10,004 nucleotides of DNA from Burkholderiaceae bacterium (lineage in GTDB: Bacteria > Pseudomonadota > Gammaproteobacteria > Burkholderiales > Burkholderiaceae_C), in contig JAGOBT010000071.1 in assembly GCA_017999135.1 (NCBI GenBank), positions 1 through 10,004 of the forward strand, in the 5' to 3' direction. A program made the translations under genes and the position numbers. Below are positions 1 through 5,981 of the stretch, piece after piece. How positions within the stretch are numbered: position 1 is the stretch's first letter; each line of letters starts with the position of its first letter. The notes under the pieces are model-generated. The model saw only the letters and a program-made list of their open reading frames with translations, was not told where the DNA came from and made no database searches.

Positions 1-186
1 ATCCTGGACAAGCGGCCGATCCCCGTCAGCGCCGAAGACAAGGCAAAGATGGTGCAAGCCGACGATTGCGGCGAGCTGATGCTGTTCCTGGCCCGCATGC
101 CGGCGCATGTGTGCCTGAACGAGATCACCATCAGCCCCACGCACAACCGCATGTTCGTGGCGGCGGCCAACGCCATCCCGGGCTGA
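1..186 (+). CDS. C-terminal fragment of a short-chain dehydrogenase/reductase (SDR)
   Basis: The window opens inside a reading frame whose last 61 codons are present, ending in TGA at 184-186; the start lies upstream. The visible part matches the end of classical SDR enzymes: a substrate-lid segment (LDKRPIPVSAEDKAKM), a helix with D-C-G-E-L-M-L-F-L-A resembling the usual 'peDvAe.vlfla' helix, then the closing strand N-E-I-T-I-S-P-T that follows the family pattern 'vNEi.i.Pt'. SDRs of this kind interconvert alcohols and ketones with NAD(P)H in the cytoplasm. The Rossmann glycine motif and the catalytic Tyr-x3-Lys would be upstream and cannot be checked. The next gene starts 4 nt after the stop, so it is very likely co-transcribed with the VOC, CoA-transferase and synthetase genes. 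The family call is fairly firm; the substrate is unknown. Confidence 0.72.
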   Translation: MLDKRPIPVSAEDKAKMVQADDCGELMLFLARMPAHVCLNEITISPTHNRMFVAAANAIPG

Positions 187-190
187 CGCC

Positions 191-952
191 ATGGTCGCCC
201 CGCTTCGGCTGCGCCAGGTCTGCCTGGCCGCCCCCCGGCTGGCGCCGGTGCTCGACGACCTGCAGGCCATCCTGGGCCTGCAGGTCTGCCACCGCGACCC
301 CGGTCTGATCGCCTACGGGCTGGAGAACGCGCTGCTGCCGGTGGGCACCGACTTCCTGGAAGTGGTGGCGCCGGTGCAGGCCGACACCGCAGCCGGCCGC
401 TTCATCCAGCGCAGCCGCGGGCATGGCGGCTACATGGCGATCTTCCAGTGCAGCGATCCGAAGGCTGGCCAGACCCGCGCCGCGGCGCTGGGCGTGCGCA
501 CCGCGCACGAGATCGACCGGCCGGGCCACTACCTCAGCGTGCAGCTGCACCCGCGTGACTGCCGCGCCGCCTTCATCGAACTGGGCCACAGCCCGGGCGG
601 CGACGACCGCCAGACCGGCACCTGGTGGCCGGCCGGCCCGCACTGGCAGGCCGGGCAGCGCACCGACGTGACGCGCCGGTTGCTGGGCATCGTGCTCGAA
701 AGTGCGGAACCCGGGGCGCTGCTGTCGCACTGGGCGCGCATCCTCGGCCTGCCCGGCGACGGCCAGCCGCTGCAGGTGGACGGCACGTTGATCAGCGCCG
801 AGACCGGCCCCGCCGACGCGCTGGGCGCGGTGGTGCTGGCGGTGGCCGACGTGAGCGCCGTGCTGGACCGTGCGGTCGATCGTGGGCTGTGGGTGCAGGG
901 CAGCAGCTTCCACCTGGCTGGCGTGCACTTCAGGCTGCAGCATGGCGACTGA
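191..952 (+). CDS. VOC-superfamily (glyoxalase-fold) protein, two-domain
   Basis: This 253-residue protein has the repeated beta-alpha-beta3 layout of vicinal-oxygen-chelate proteins. Module one (about residues 5-130) begins LRQVCLAAP, carries FLEVVAP near E57 and ends with YLSVQLHPRD, where H120 and E130 are plausible metal ligands. Module two (about 164-253) restarts with LLGIVLES and an ILGLP segment. The usual N-terminal metal His seems replaced by Gln9, so a classical glyoxalase I site is not evident. Members of this superfamily act as isomerases, epimerases, dioxygenases or hydrolases, or lack activity; none can be assigned here. The ATG lies 4 nt after the SDR stop and has no clear Shine-Dalgarno, suggesting coupled translation. 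Its 3' end overlaps the CoA-transferase start by 11 nt. By context it is a cytoplasmic accessory enzyme of the same pathway. Confidence 0.75.
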   Translation: MVAPLRLRQVCLAAPRLAPVLDDLQAILGLQVCHRDPGLIAYGLENALLPVGTDFLEVVAPVQADTAAGRFIQRSRGHGGYMAIFQCSDPKAGQTRAAALGVRTAHEIDRPGHYLSVQLHPRDCRAAFIELGHSPGGDDRQTGTWWPAGPHWQAGQRTDVTRRLLGIVLESAEPGALLSHWARILGLPGDGQPLQVDGTLISAETGPADALGAVVLAVADVSAVLDRAVDRGLWVQGSSFHLAGVHFRLQHGD

Positions 953-2135
953 CCCCACCCCGGCTGGCACGGCCACCCAGGCCCCGATGGCCGGCCTGCG
1001 GGTGGTCGACCTGAGCACTGTCGTCTTCGGCCCCTACTGCACCCAGACCCTGGCCGATCTGGGCGCCGACGTCATCAAGATCGAGCCGCCCGAGGGCGAC
1101 CATGTGCGCATCATCGGCACGCCGGCGCACACGCCCGGCATGGGGCCGGTGTTCCTGCGGCTGAACCGCGGCAAGCGCTCGGTGGTGTGGGACATGAAGT
1201 CCGACGCCGGCCGCACCGCGCTGCAGCGGCTGATTGCCACCGCCGACGTGCTGCTGCACAACATCCGCCCCGACGCGGTGCAGCGCCTGGGCCTCGGCTA
1301 TGACGCGGTGCGCGCGCTGCGGCCCGACATCGTCTATGTGCACTGCACCGGCTTCGGGCTGGACGGGCCCTATGCCGGCCTGCAAGCGTATGACGACGTG
1401 ATCCAGGCCAGCACCGGCGCCGCTGCGCTGCTGCCGCGGGTGGACGGCAACCCGGCGCCGCGCTACCTGCCGATGCTGTTTGCCGACAAGGTGTCGGGCC
1501 TGCACGCCACCTATGCGGTGCTGGCCGCGCTGCTGCACCGCCAGCGCACGGGCGTGGGCCAGTTCGTCGAGGTGCCGATGTTCGAGGCACTGGCCAGCTT
1601 CAACAGCGTGGAGCACCTGTGCAATGCCACGCTGCAGCCGCCCACCGGCCCCTGGGGCTATGCCCGCCAGCTCGACCCCGACCGCCAGCCGATGCGCACC
1701 GCCGACGGCTGGATCTCGGTGGCGCCTTACATGGACGCCCGCTGGCAGCGCTTCTTCGACGCGGTGGGCCGGCCCGACGTGTTCCAGCGCCCCACGCTGG
1801 CCGACAAGGACCTGCGCCGCACCCACATGTCGGAGATGTACCGCGAGATGGCCGCCATCCTGCCCGGCCGCACCACGGCCGACTGGCTGGCGCTGTTCAA
1901 GCGCATCGAGGTGCCGGCGATGGCGGTGCAGAGCGTGGGCGACCTGCCGTCCGACCCGCATGCCCAGGCGGTGGGCCTGTTCCGCCAGCGCCGGCACCCC
2001 ACCGAGGGCGATTACCTGGACGTGCGCCAGCCGGTGCGCTTCGGCACCTGTGAACTGCCGGAGCCGGCGCATGCGCCCAATCTGGGAGAGCACAGCGACG
2101 CCCTGCTGCGCGAGCTGGGCCTGCCGCCCACTTGA
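942..2135 (+). CDS. CaiB/BaiF class III CoA-transferase
   Basis: A full-length 397-residue class III CoA-transferase, the usual size for the family. Near the N-terminus it has GLRVVDLST and the hallmark GADVIKIEPPEGD (residues 41-53), followed by LNRGKRSV. The catalytic aspartate that forms the acyl-enzyme anhydride (Asp169 in formyl-CoA transferase) corresponds to D182 in FADKVSG, followed by the typical A-A-L-x-H-R-Q-R-T-G-V-G-Q-F-V-E-V helix and strand. The C-terminus ends with a small-domain motif including NLGEHSDALL. The enzyme moves CoA between carboxylic acids in the cytoplasm; donor and acceptor are unknown. The ATG at 942 overlaps the VOC stop by 11 nt, which favours this start. An internal ATG at 987, just before GLRVVDLS, is an alternative and would remove a poorly conserved 15-residue extension. 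Neither has a strong Shine-Dalgarno. A second family member begins at the right edge of the window. Confidence 0.9.
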   Translation: MATDPTPAGTATQAPMAGLRVVDLSTVVFGPYCTQTLADLGADVIKIEPPEGDHVRIIGTPAHTPGMGPVFLRLNRGKRSVVWDMKSDAGRTALQRLIATADVLLHNIRPDAVQRLGLGYDAVRALRPDIVYVHCTGFGLDGPYAGLQAYDDVIQASTGAAALLPRVDGNPAPRYLPMLFADKVSGLHATYAVLAALLHRQRTGVGQFVEVPMFEALASFNSVEHLCNATLQPPTGPWGYARQLDPDRQPMRTADGWISVAPYMDARWQRFFDAVGRPDVFQRPTLADKDLRRTHMSEMYREMAAILPGRTTADWLALFKRIEVPAMAVQSVGDLPSDPHAQAVGLFRQRRHPTEGDYLDVRQPVRFGTCELPEPAHAPNLGEHSDALLRELGLPPT

Positions 2136-2176
2136 CGCAAGACGGCGCCGGGCCGCGCCACCACCATGCCCGGTAC

Positions 2177-2183
2177 AAGGAGA
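2177..2183 (+). promoter_or_regulatory. Ribosome binding site of the acyl-CoA synthetase-globin gene
   Basis: AAGGAGA lies 6 nt before the ATG at 2190 and is the strongest Shine-Dalgarno on the plus strand. It decides the start: an in-frame ATG at 2166 would add eight residues but has no such site. The 54-nt gap after the CoA-transferase stop holds no convincing terminator, so this gene probably continues the operon with its own efficient initiation. Confidence 0.8.
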
Positions 2184-2189
2184 ATTCCC

Positions 2190-4172
2190 ATGCCCGGCAC
2201 CACCTTCAACACCATCGTGCAGCAGCAGGCCCGGGCCAAGCCCGACGGCCTGGCCTACCGCTGCGGCGACCGACTCTGGACCTTCGCCGAGGTCGACCGC
2301 ACCACCAACCGCATCGCCAACGCGCTGAAGGCCGCGGGCGTGGGCGCCGGCGACCGGGTGGCGGTGCTGACCAAGTTCCACATCGAGTCCACCCTGCTGA
2401 CGCTGGCCGCCGCCAAGCTGGGCGCGGTGTGCATGCCGGTGAACTGGCGCCTGGCGCCGGGCGAGGTGCACTACATCGTCGACCACGGCATGGCCCGGCT
2501 GATGCTGGCCGACCGCGCCTTCCTGCCGCTGGTCGACCGGGCCGCGATGCCCACGCTGCAGCAGGTGCTGATCACCGACGGTGCGCACGACGGCCACGCC
2601 GGATTCCATGACTGGTACGCCGCCGCGTCCGACCAGTTCCAGGCGGTGGATGCCCAACCCGACGACCCGATGCTGCAGCTGTATTCCAGCGGCACCACCG
2701 GCCTGCCCAAGGGCGTGGTGCTGTCGCATGCCGGGCTGATCTTCAACTGCCAGCTCGGCACCCTGGTGTGGGACGTGACGGCCGACGCGGTGGTGGGCAA
2801 TGCGCTGCCCACCTTCCACATCGCCGGCGCCAACATGGGGCTGTTTCCGCTGTTTGCCGGCGCCACCGGCAGCAGCTACCCCGATTTCGACCCCGGCGCG
2901 TTCATTGACGCCATCGGCCGCCACGGCATCACCCACAGCTTCCTGGTGCCGGCGATGATCCTGTTCATGCTGCAGCACCCGAAGGTGAAGCAGGGCGACT
3001 ACCACACGCTGCAGCTCATCTCGTACGGCGGCTCGCCGATCAGCGACCGGGTGCTGACCGAAGCCATGGCCACCTTCCAGTGCGGCTTCATGCAGGTGTA
3101 CGGCCTGACCGAGATCGCCGGCTCGGCCACCTTCCTGCTGCCCGAGGACCATGCGGCCGACGGCCCGAAGGCCAAACTGCTGCGCTCGGCCGGCAAGCCC
3201 GTGCCCGGTGCGCGGGTGCGCATCGTCGACCCGGTGACGCTGCAAGACCTGCCCGAGGGCCAGACCGGTGAGGTGCTGATCGAGTCACCCGGCAACATGA
3301 TCGGCTACTGGCGCAACCCCGAGGCCACGGCGGCGGCCTTTCCGGAGGGGCGCAATGCCAACGGCGGCTGGTTCCGGTCGGGCGACGGCGGGTCCATGGT
3401 CGACGGCTATGTCTACATCAACGACCGCATCAAGGACATGATCATCTCGGGCGGCGAGAACATCTACCCGGCCGAGATCGAGAACACGCTGATGAAGCAC
3501 CCGGCGGTGGCCGATGGCGCGGTGATCGGCGTGCCCGACGACACCTGGGGCGAAAGCGTCAAGGCCTGCGTGATCCTGCGCCCGGGCGCCACCGCCACCG
3601 ACCGCGAGATCATCGACTGGATGCGCGAGCGCCTGGCCCACTACAAATGCCCCAAGAGCATCGACTTCGTCGACACCCTGCCGCGCAACCCGAGCGGCAA
3701 GCTGCTCAAGCGCATCCTGCGGGCGCCGTATTGGGAGGGCAAGACGCGTGGCGTCAACTACCGGCGCCATTGCAGCATGGACGACGCCGAGTGCCTGGAC
3801 CACACGCTGGACCTGGTGGCGCAGCGCATCGGCGACCCTGCGCCGCGGGTGTTTGCCCAGCTGTTCGCAGAGGCGCCCGAACTGCAGGCGCTGTTCTGCA
3901 ACGACGCCAGCGGCGCGGTGCGTGCCGAGATGTTCCTGCGTGCGCTGGAATGCCTGCAGGATGCTGCTGGCGCGCAGCAGTTCGGCACCGGCCTGGTGGC
4001 CGCCGAGCACGCCACGCACCTGGGCTACGGGGTGTCGACGGCCCAGTTCCAGCGATTCTTTGCGTTGGTGGTCGAGGTCCTGCGCGAGGCGATGGGCCCC
4101 GACTGGACCCCTGAGATCGACCGTGCCTGGGCTGGCGCCCTGCACCGCCTGGCGCAGGGCACCACGCACTGA
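2190..4172 (+). CDS. Acyl-CoA synthetase with fused C-terminal globin-like domain
   Basis: A 660-residue protein, about 130 longer than a normal FadD-type ligase. Residues 1 to about 523 form a complete ANL-superfamily synthetase: phosphate loop YSSGTTGLPKG (165-175), YGLTE (304-308), the ribose-binding Asp in SGD (D399), the hinge region DRIKDMI (412-418) and catalytic Lys504 in NPSGK. The ligase end (APYWEGKTRGVN) is followed after only about seven residues by a globin-like module (about 530-660). Aligned with Vitreoscilla haemoglobin as I remember it, VFAQLF gives Phe555 at B10, ALF gives Phe569 at CD1, THLGYGV gives His610 at proximal F8, and DWTPE plus AW (W647) match the G-H region. The B10-CD1 spacing of 14 is identical and CD1-F8 is 41 against 42. 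The synthetase should make acyl-AMP then acyl-CoA in the cytoplasm; the globin may bind haem and sense or supply O2 (inference). The reading frame is continuous with no sign of a frameshift. Confidence 0.88.
   Translation: MPGTTFNTIVQQQARAKPDGLAYRCGDRLWTFAEVDRTTNRIANALKAAGVGAGDRVAVLTKFHIESTLLTLAAAKLGAVCMPVNWRLAPGEVHYIVDHGMARLMLADRAFLPLVDRAAMPTLQQVLITDGAHDGHAGFHDWYAAASDQFQAVDAQPDDPMLQLYSSGTTGLPKGVVLSHAGLIFNCQLGTLVWDVTADAVVGNALPTFHIAGANMGLFPLFAGATGSSYPDFDPGAFIDAIGRHGITHSFLVPAMILFMLQHPKVKQGDYHTLQLISYGGSPISDRVLTEAMATFQCGFMQVYGLTEIAGSATFLLPEDHAADGPKAKLLRSAGKPVPGARVRIVDPVTLQDLPEGQTGEVLIESPGNMIGYWRNPEATAAAFPEGRNANGGWFRSGDGGSMVDGYVYINDRIKDMIISGGENIYPAEIENTLMKHPAVADGAVIGVPDDTWGESVKACVILRPGATATDREIIDWMRERLAHYKCPKSIDFVDTLPRNPSGKLLKRILRAPYWEGKTRGVNYRRHCSMDDAECLDHTLDLVAQRIGDPAPRVFAQLFAEAPELQALFCNDASGAVRAEMFLRALECLQDAAGAQQFGTGLVAAEHATHLGYGVSTAQFQRFFALVVEVLREAMGPDWTPEIDRAWAGALHRLAQGTTH
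3777..4169 (+). other. Globin-like domain region of the synthetase fusion
   Basis: Residues 530-660 of the fusion. The predicted helices follow the globin order: A helix from MDDAECLDHTLDLVAQRI, B helix with VFAQLF, CD corner with Phe569, an E helix around RAEMFLRALECL, F helix with His607 and His610 before GYGV, G helix ending in REAMG, and H helix beginning TPEIDRAW. His610 is the best F8 haem ligand; His607 is one turn earlier. The E7 position falls on Arg578 or Ala579 depending on the gap and is not His. Met530 (ATG at 3777) could in principle start a free globin, but no Shine-Dalgarno precedes it. The domain call rests on pattern comparison by eye. Confidence 0.75.
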
Positions 4173-4179
4173 CCGGTCA
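4170..4179. repeat. Perfect 10-nt palindrome containing both convergent stop codons
   Basis: TGACCGGTCA equals its own reverse complement. Its left arm is the stop codon of the plus-strand synthetase-globin gene and its right arm is the stop codon of the minus-strand lipoprotein gene. There is no T-run or larger stem, so it is not a standard intrinsic terminator, and the two transcripts probably overlap at their 3' ends. Confidence 0.6.
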
Positions 4180-4833
4180 ACGGCCCGGCTGCACGCGCGA
4201 CAACAGTTCCGCGTCCAGCACACCGGCACCCTGCGGATGCGAGGCCGGCCGCTCGACATGGCGCTTGACGGTGGGAATGCCGTCGGCCGGGCTGACCCAA
4301 CGCTCCTCGCTCTCGCCCAGGTTGTTGGTGAAGCGCAGCTTGAACGCCTTGAAGGTGCCTGCCGGCACGGTGACATCGCCCCACGATTCCACCTGGTAGT
4401 TGACGCGGATCTTCACCGTGTTGCGGCTGGGGTACAGCGTGACGGTGTGCTCGGAGGTCCAGGTCTTGCCCACCTGCAGCGGCCACTGGAAGTCCAGCGG
4501 CGGGTCGTACGACATCACCGGCTGGCCGGCCGGGTTGAGCGTGGCCACCAGGGCCAGTGTGGTCGCGTCGTGCAGGTTGGCACCGGCCTGTGGCGCTGTT
4601 GACGCCAGCATGGGCTTGCCTTGCCAGGTGCCGGGGCTCTGGGTCCACACCACCTGGCCCTCGAAACTGCCGAGGCTGCCGCTGCTCTTGCGGTGGAAGG
4701 TGCTGACCGTGCCCATCGGCGTGGGTGCGATGCCGCTGGCCGTGGGCGGTGCGGTGGCGCAGCCAGCCATCATCAAGGTGGAAGCGGCGGTCGCAGCCAG
4801 CAACAGGGCGCATGGGGAGGTTGAACTGTTCAT
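4177..4833 (-). CDS. Putative lipoprotein of unknown function
   Basis: A 218-residue protein with a lipoprotein-type signal peptide: a hydrophobic run (ALLLAATAASTLMMAGC) ending in a lipobox-like M-A-G-C, with Cys25 as the lipidation site. The n-region has no Lys or Arg, which is slightly atypical. After a Pro/Thr/Ser-rich linker the mature part looks beta-rich, with several Trp-containing strands and the segment VNYQVESWGDVTVPAGTFKAFKL. That 'tVPAGtFkafki' pattern is common in periplasmic or envelope proteins of unknown function. It would be anchored to the inner or outer membrane. GGAG (complement of 4839-4842) lies 5 nt before the ATG and supports this start. It is the last gene of the minus-strand array, 129 nt below the Bug gene, and ends 4 nt from the convergent synthetase-globin gene. 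I do not recognise a specific family. Confidence 0.75.
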   Translation of the reverse strand: MNSSTSPCALLLAATAASTLMMAGCATAPPTASGIAPTPMGTVSTFHRKSSGSLGSFEGQVVWTQSPGTWQGKPMLASTAPQAGANLHDATTLALVATLNPAGQPVMSYDPPLDFQWPLQVGKTWTSEHTVTLYPSRNTVKIRVNYQVESWGDVTVPAGTFKAFKLRFTNNLGESEERWVSPADGIPTVKRHVERPASHPQGAGVLDAELLSRVQPGR

Positions 4834-4962
4834 GATGGCTCCAGGCGTGGTGGCATGGCGGCTTCGGGCCGATCGCCTGCCGGCCCATCAGAAGCCGCAC
4901 CACCACTCGAGGCATTCCATGCAGTTGCAGCATGAGCTGGGTCATGCCCGTTGCTGGACAGA
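4834..4962 (-). other. 129-nt intergenic region, Bug to lipoprotein
   Basis: No gene is evident. Beyond the 4847-4906 hairpin it contains a short inverted repeat, CATGC (4918-4922) and GCATG (4930-4934). No convincing sigma-70 -35/-10 pair is seen on the minus strand. An own promoter for the lipoprotein is therefore possible but not shown. Confidence 0.45.
4847..4906 (-). repeat. Long imperfect hairpin between the Bug and lipoprotein genes
   Basis: Three nested stems fold over 60 nt: GTGGTGG (4847-4853) with CCACCAC (4900-4906); GCGGCTTC (4858-4865) with GAAGCCGC (4891-4898); GGGCCG (4866-4871) with CGGCCC (4881-4886). The loop is 9 nt, with a 4/1 internal loop and a 4-nt bulge, giving 21 Watson-Crick pairs. 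In the minus-strand transcript it lies 56 nt after the Bug stop and ends 4 nt before the lipoprotein's GGAG. No U-run follows it, so it is more likely a transcript-stabilising or translation-affecting structure, or a protein-binding inverted repeat, than an intrinsic terminator. Confidence 0.6.
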
Positions 4963-5946
4963 TCAGTTCTCCACCGGCACCTTGGCGTCCTTGATGGCCT
5001 GGGCAAAGGCGCCCAGTTGCGACTGGATCAGGCGGCCCAGGTCCTCGGCCGGGCCGGGACGCAGCGCCAGGCCGTTCTTGTCGGCGGCGCCGCGCAGGTC
5101 GGGGTGGGCGATGGCCTCGCGCAGCACACGGGCGGCGGCGGCGGCCACATCAGGCGGCGTGCCGGCATGCACCACGAAACCGGCCCAGGGCACCACGTTG
5201 ACCAGCGGCATGCCGGCCTCGGCGATGGTGGGCACATCGGGGTAGGCCGCGCTGCGCTCGGGCAGCAGCACCGCCAGCGGGCGGAACTTGCCGTCCTTCA
5301 TCAGCGCCGGCATCACCGTCGGCGACGCCCACATCATCTGCACCCGGCCGCCGATCAGGTCGGGCACGGCCTGCGCCTCGCCCTTGTAGGGCGCGCTGAT
5401 CATGTCGAGGCCGGCCGTGCTGGCCATCTGGGCGCTGGCCAGCAGTGCCGTGCTGTGCGGCGACGCATAGCTGTACTGGCCCGGTTTGCCCTTCACCTGG
5501 GCCACCACCTCGGCCAGCGTGCGGCCGGGGATGCTGTCATGCACCATCAGGTAGAAGGTGTAGGTCATGAACTGGGTGAGCGGGGTGAAGTCCTTGACCG
5601 GGTTGTAGCCCGGGTTCTTGCGGATGTTCGGCACGTAGGAGAAGGCCGATGCGGTGACCAGGAACAGGTGATGTCCGTCGGCAGGCGCGCGCAGCGTCTC
5701 CATGGCCGACAGGGCGCCATCGGCGCCGGGCTTGGGGTCGACGTTGAAGGTCTGCCTGGTGGTGGCCTGCATCTGCGCGGCCAGGTTGCGGGCGATCACG
5801 TCGGTGGCGCCACCGGCGGCGAACGGCGTGATGATGCGCACCGGCTTGGTGGGCCAGGCTGCTTGCGCCGCAGCCAAGCCGGGCAGCAGCAGGGCCGAGC
5901 CACCCAGCAGCAGCTGGCGGCGGTTGGGCTGGATGGATTGGGTCAT
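4963..5946 (-). CDS. Bug-family (TctC-like) periplasmic substrate-binding protein
   Basis: A 327-residue protein of the Bug family, the extracytoplasmic receptors of tripartite tricarboxylate transporters, which are greatly expanded in Burkholderiales. The N-terminus has a signal peptide with twin arginines (N-R9-R10-Q-L-L-L) and a hydrophobic core ending LAAAQA, with likely cleavage near residue 29. The mature protein begins with the family's first-strand motif PVRIITPFAAGGATD (35-49). It continues with segments such as YASPHS, APYKGEAQAVPDLIGG and YPDVPTIAEAG, all typical of the family. The length is normal. The ATG at 5946 is preceded by AGGTGA (complement of 5954-5959), and the gene lies 35 nt below the monooxygenase stop, implying co-transcription. 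It should bind a small, probably carboxylated, ligand in the periplasm. No membrane subunits (TctA/TctB) are in the window, as is usual for orphan Bug receptors. Confidence 0.93.
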   Translation of the reverse strand: MTQSIQPNRRQLLLGGSALLLPGLAAAQAAWPTKPVRIITPFAAGGATDVIARNLAAQMQATTRQTFNVDPKPGADGALSAMETLRAPADGHHLFLVTASAFSYVPNIRKNPGYNPVKDFTPLTQFMTYTFYLMVHDSIPGRTLAEVVAQVKGKPGQYSYASPHSTALLASAQMASTAGLDMISAPYKGEAQAVPDLIGGRVQMMWASPTVMPALMKDGKFRPLAVLLPERSAAYPDVPTIAEAGMPLVNVVPWAGFVVHAGTPPDVAAAAARVLREAIAHPDLRGAADKNGLALRPGPAEDLGRLIQSQLGAFAQAIKDAKVPVEN

Positions 5947-5981
5947 GGTCGTGCTCACCTGGGTTGGATGGGGCGGGGTGT

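Noticed and set aside
870..941. A 24-codon upstream extension of the CoA-transferase starting at ATG 870
   Set aside because: It lies wholly inside the VOC gene, reads as Cys/Ser/Ala-rich sequence with no family similarity, and the ATG at 942 fits the family N-terminus and operon spacing better.
930..3245. A 771-codon open frame on the minus strand opposite the CoA-transferase and synthetase genes
   Set aside because: Its translation is rich in His, Gln, Arg and Gly with no recognisable domain. It is antisense to two genes with complete family motifs and is explained by few stop codons in high-GC DNA.
3777..4172. The globin as a separate gene starting at ATG 3777
   Set aside because: No Shine-Dalgarno precedes it and the synthetase frame runs through without a stop, so a fusion is the simpler reading.
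4918..4934. Inverted repeat CATGC-N7-GCATG as a regulator operator
   Set aside because: The 5-bp arms are too short to stand out in 10 kb and there is no associated promoter; it is recorded only as content of the intergenic region.
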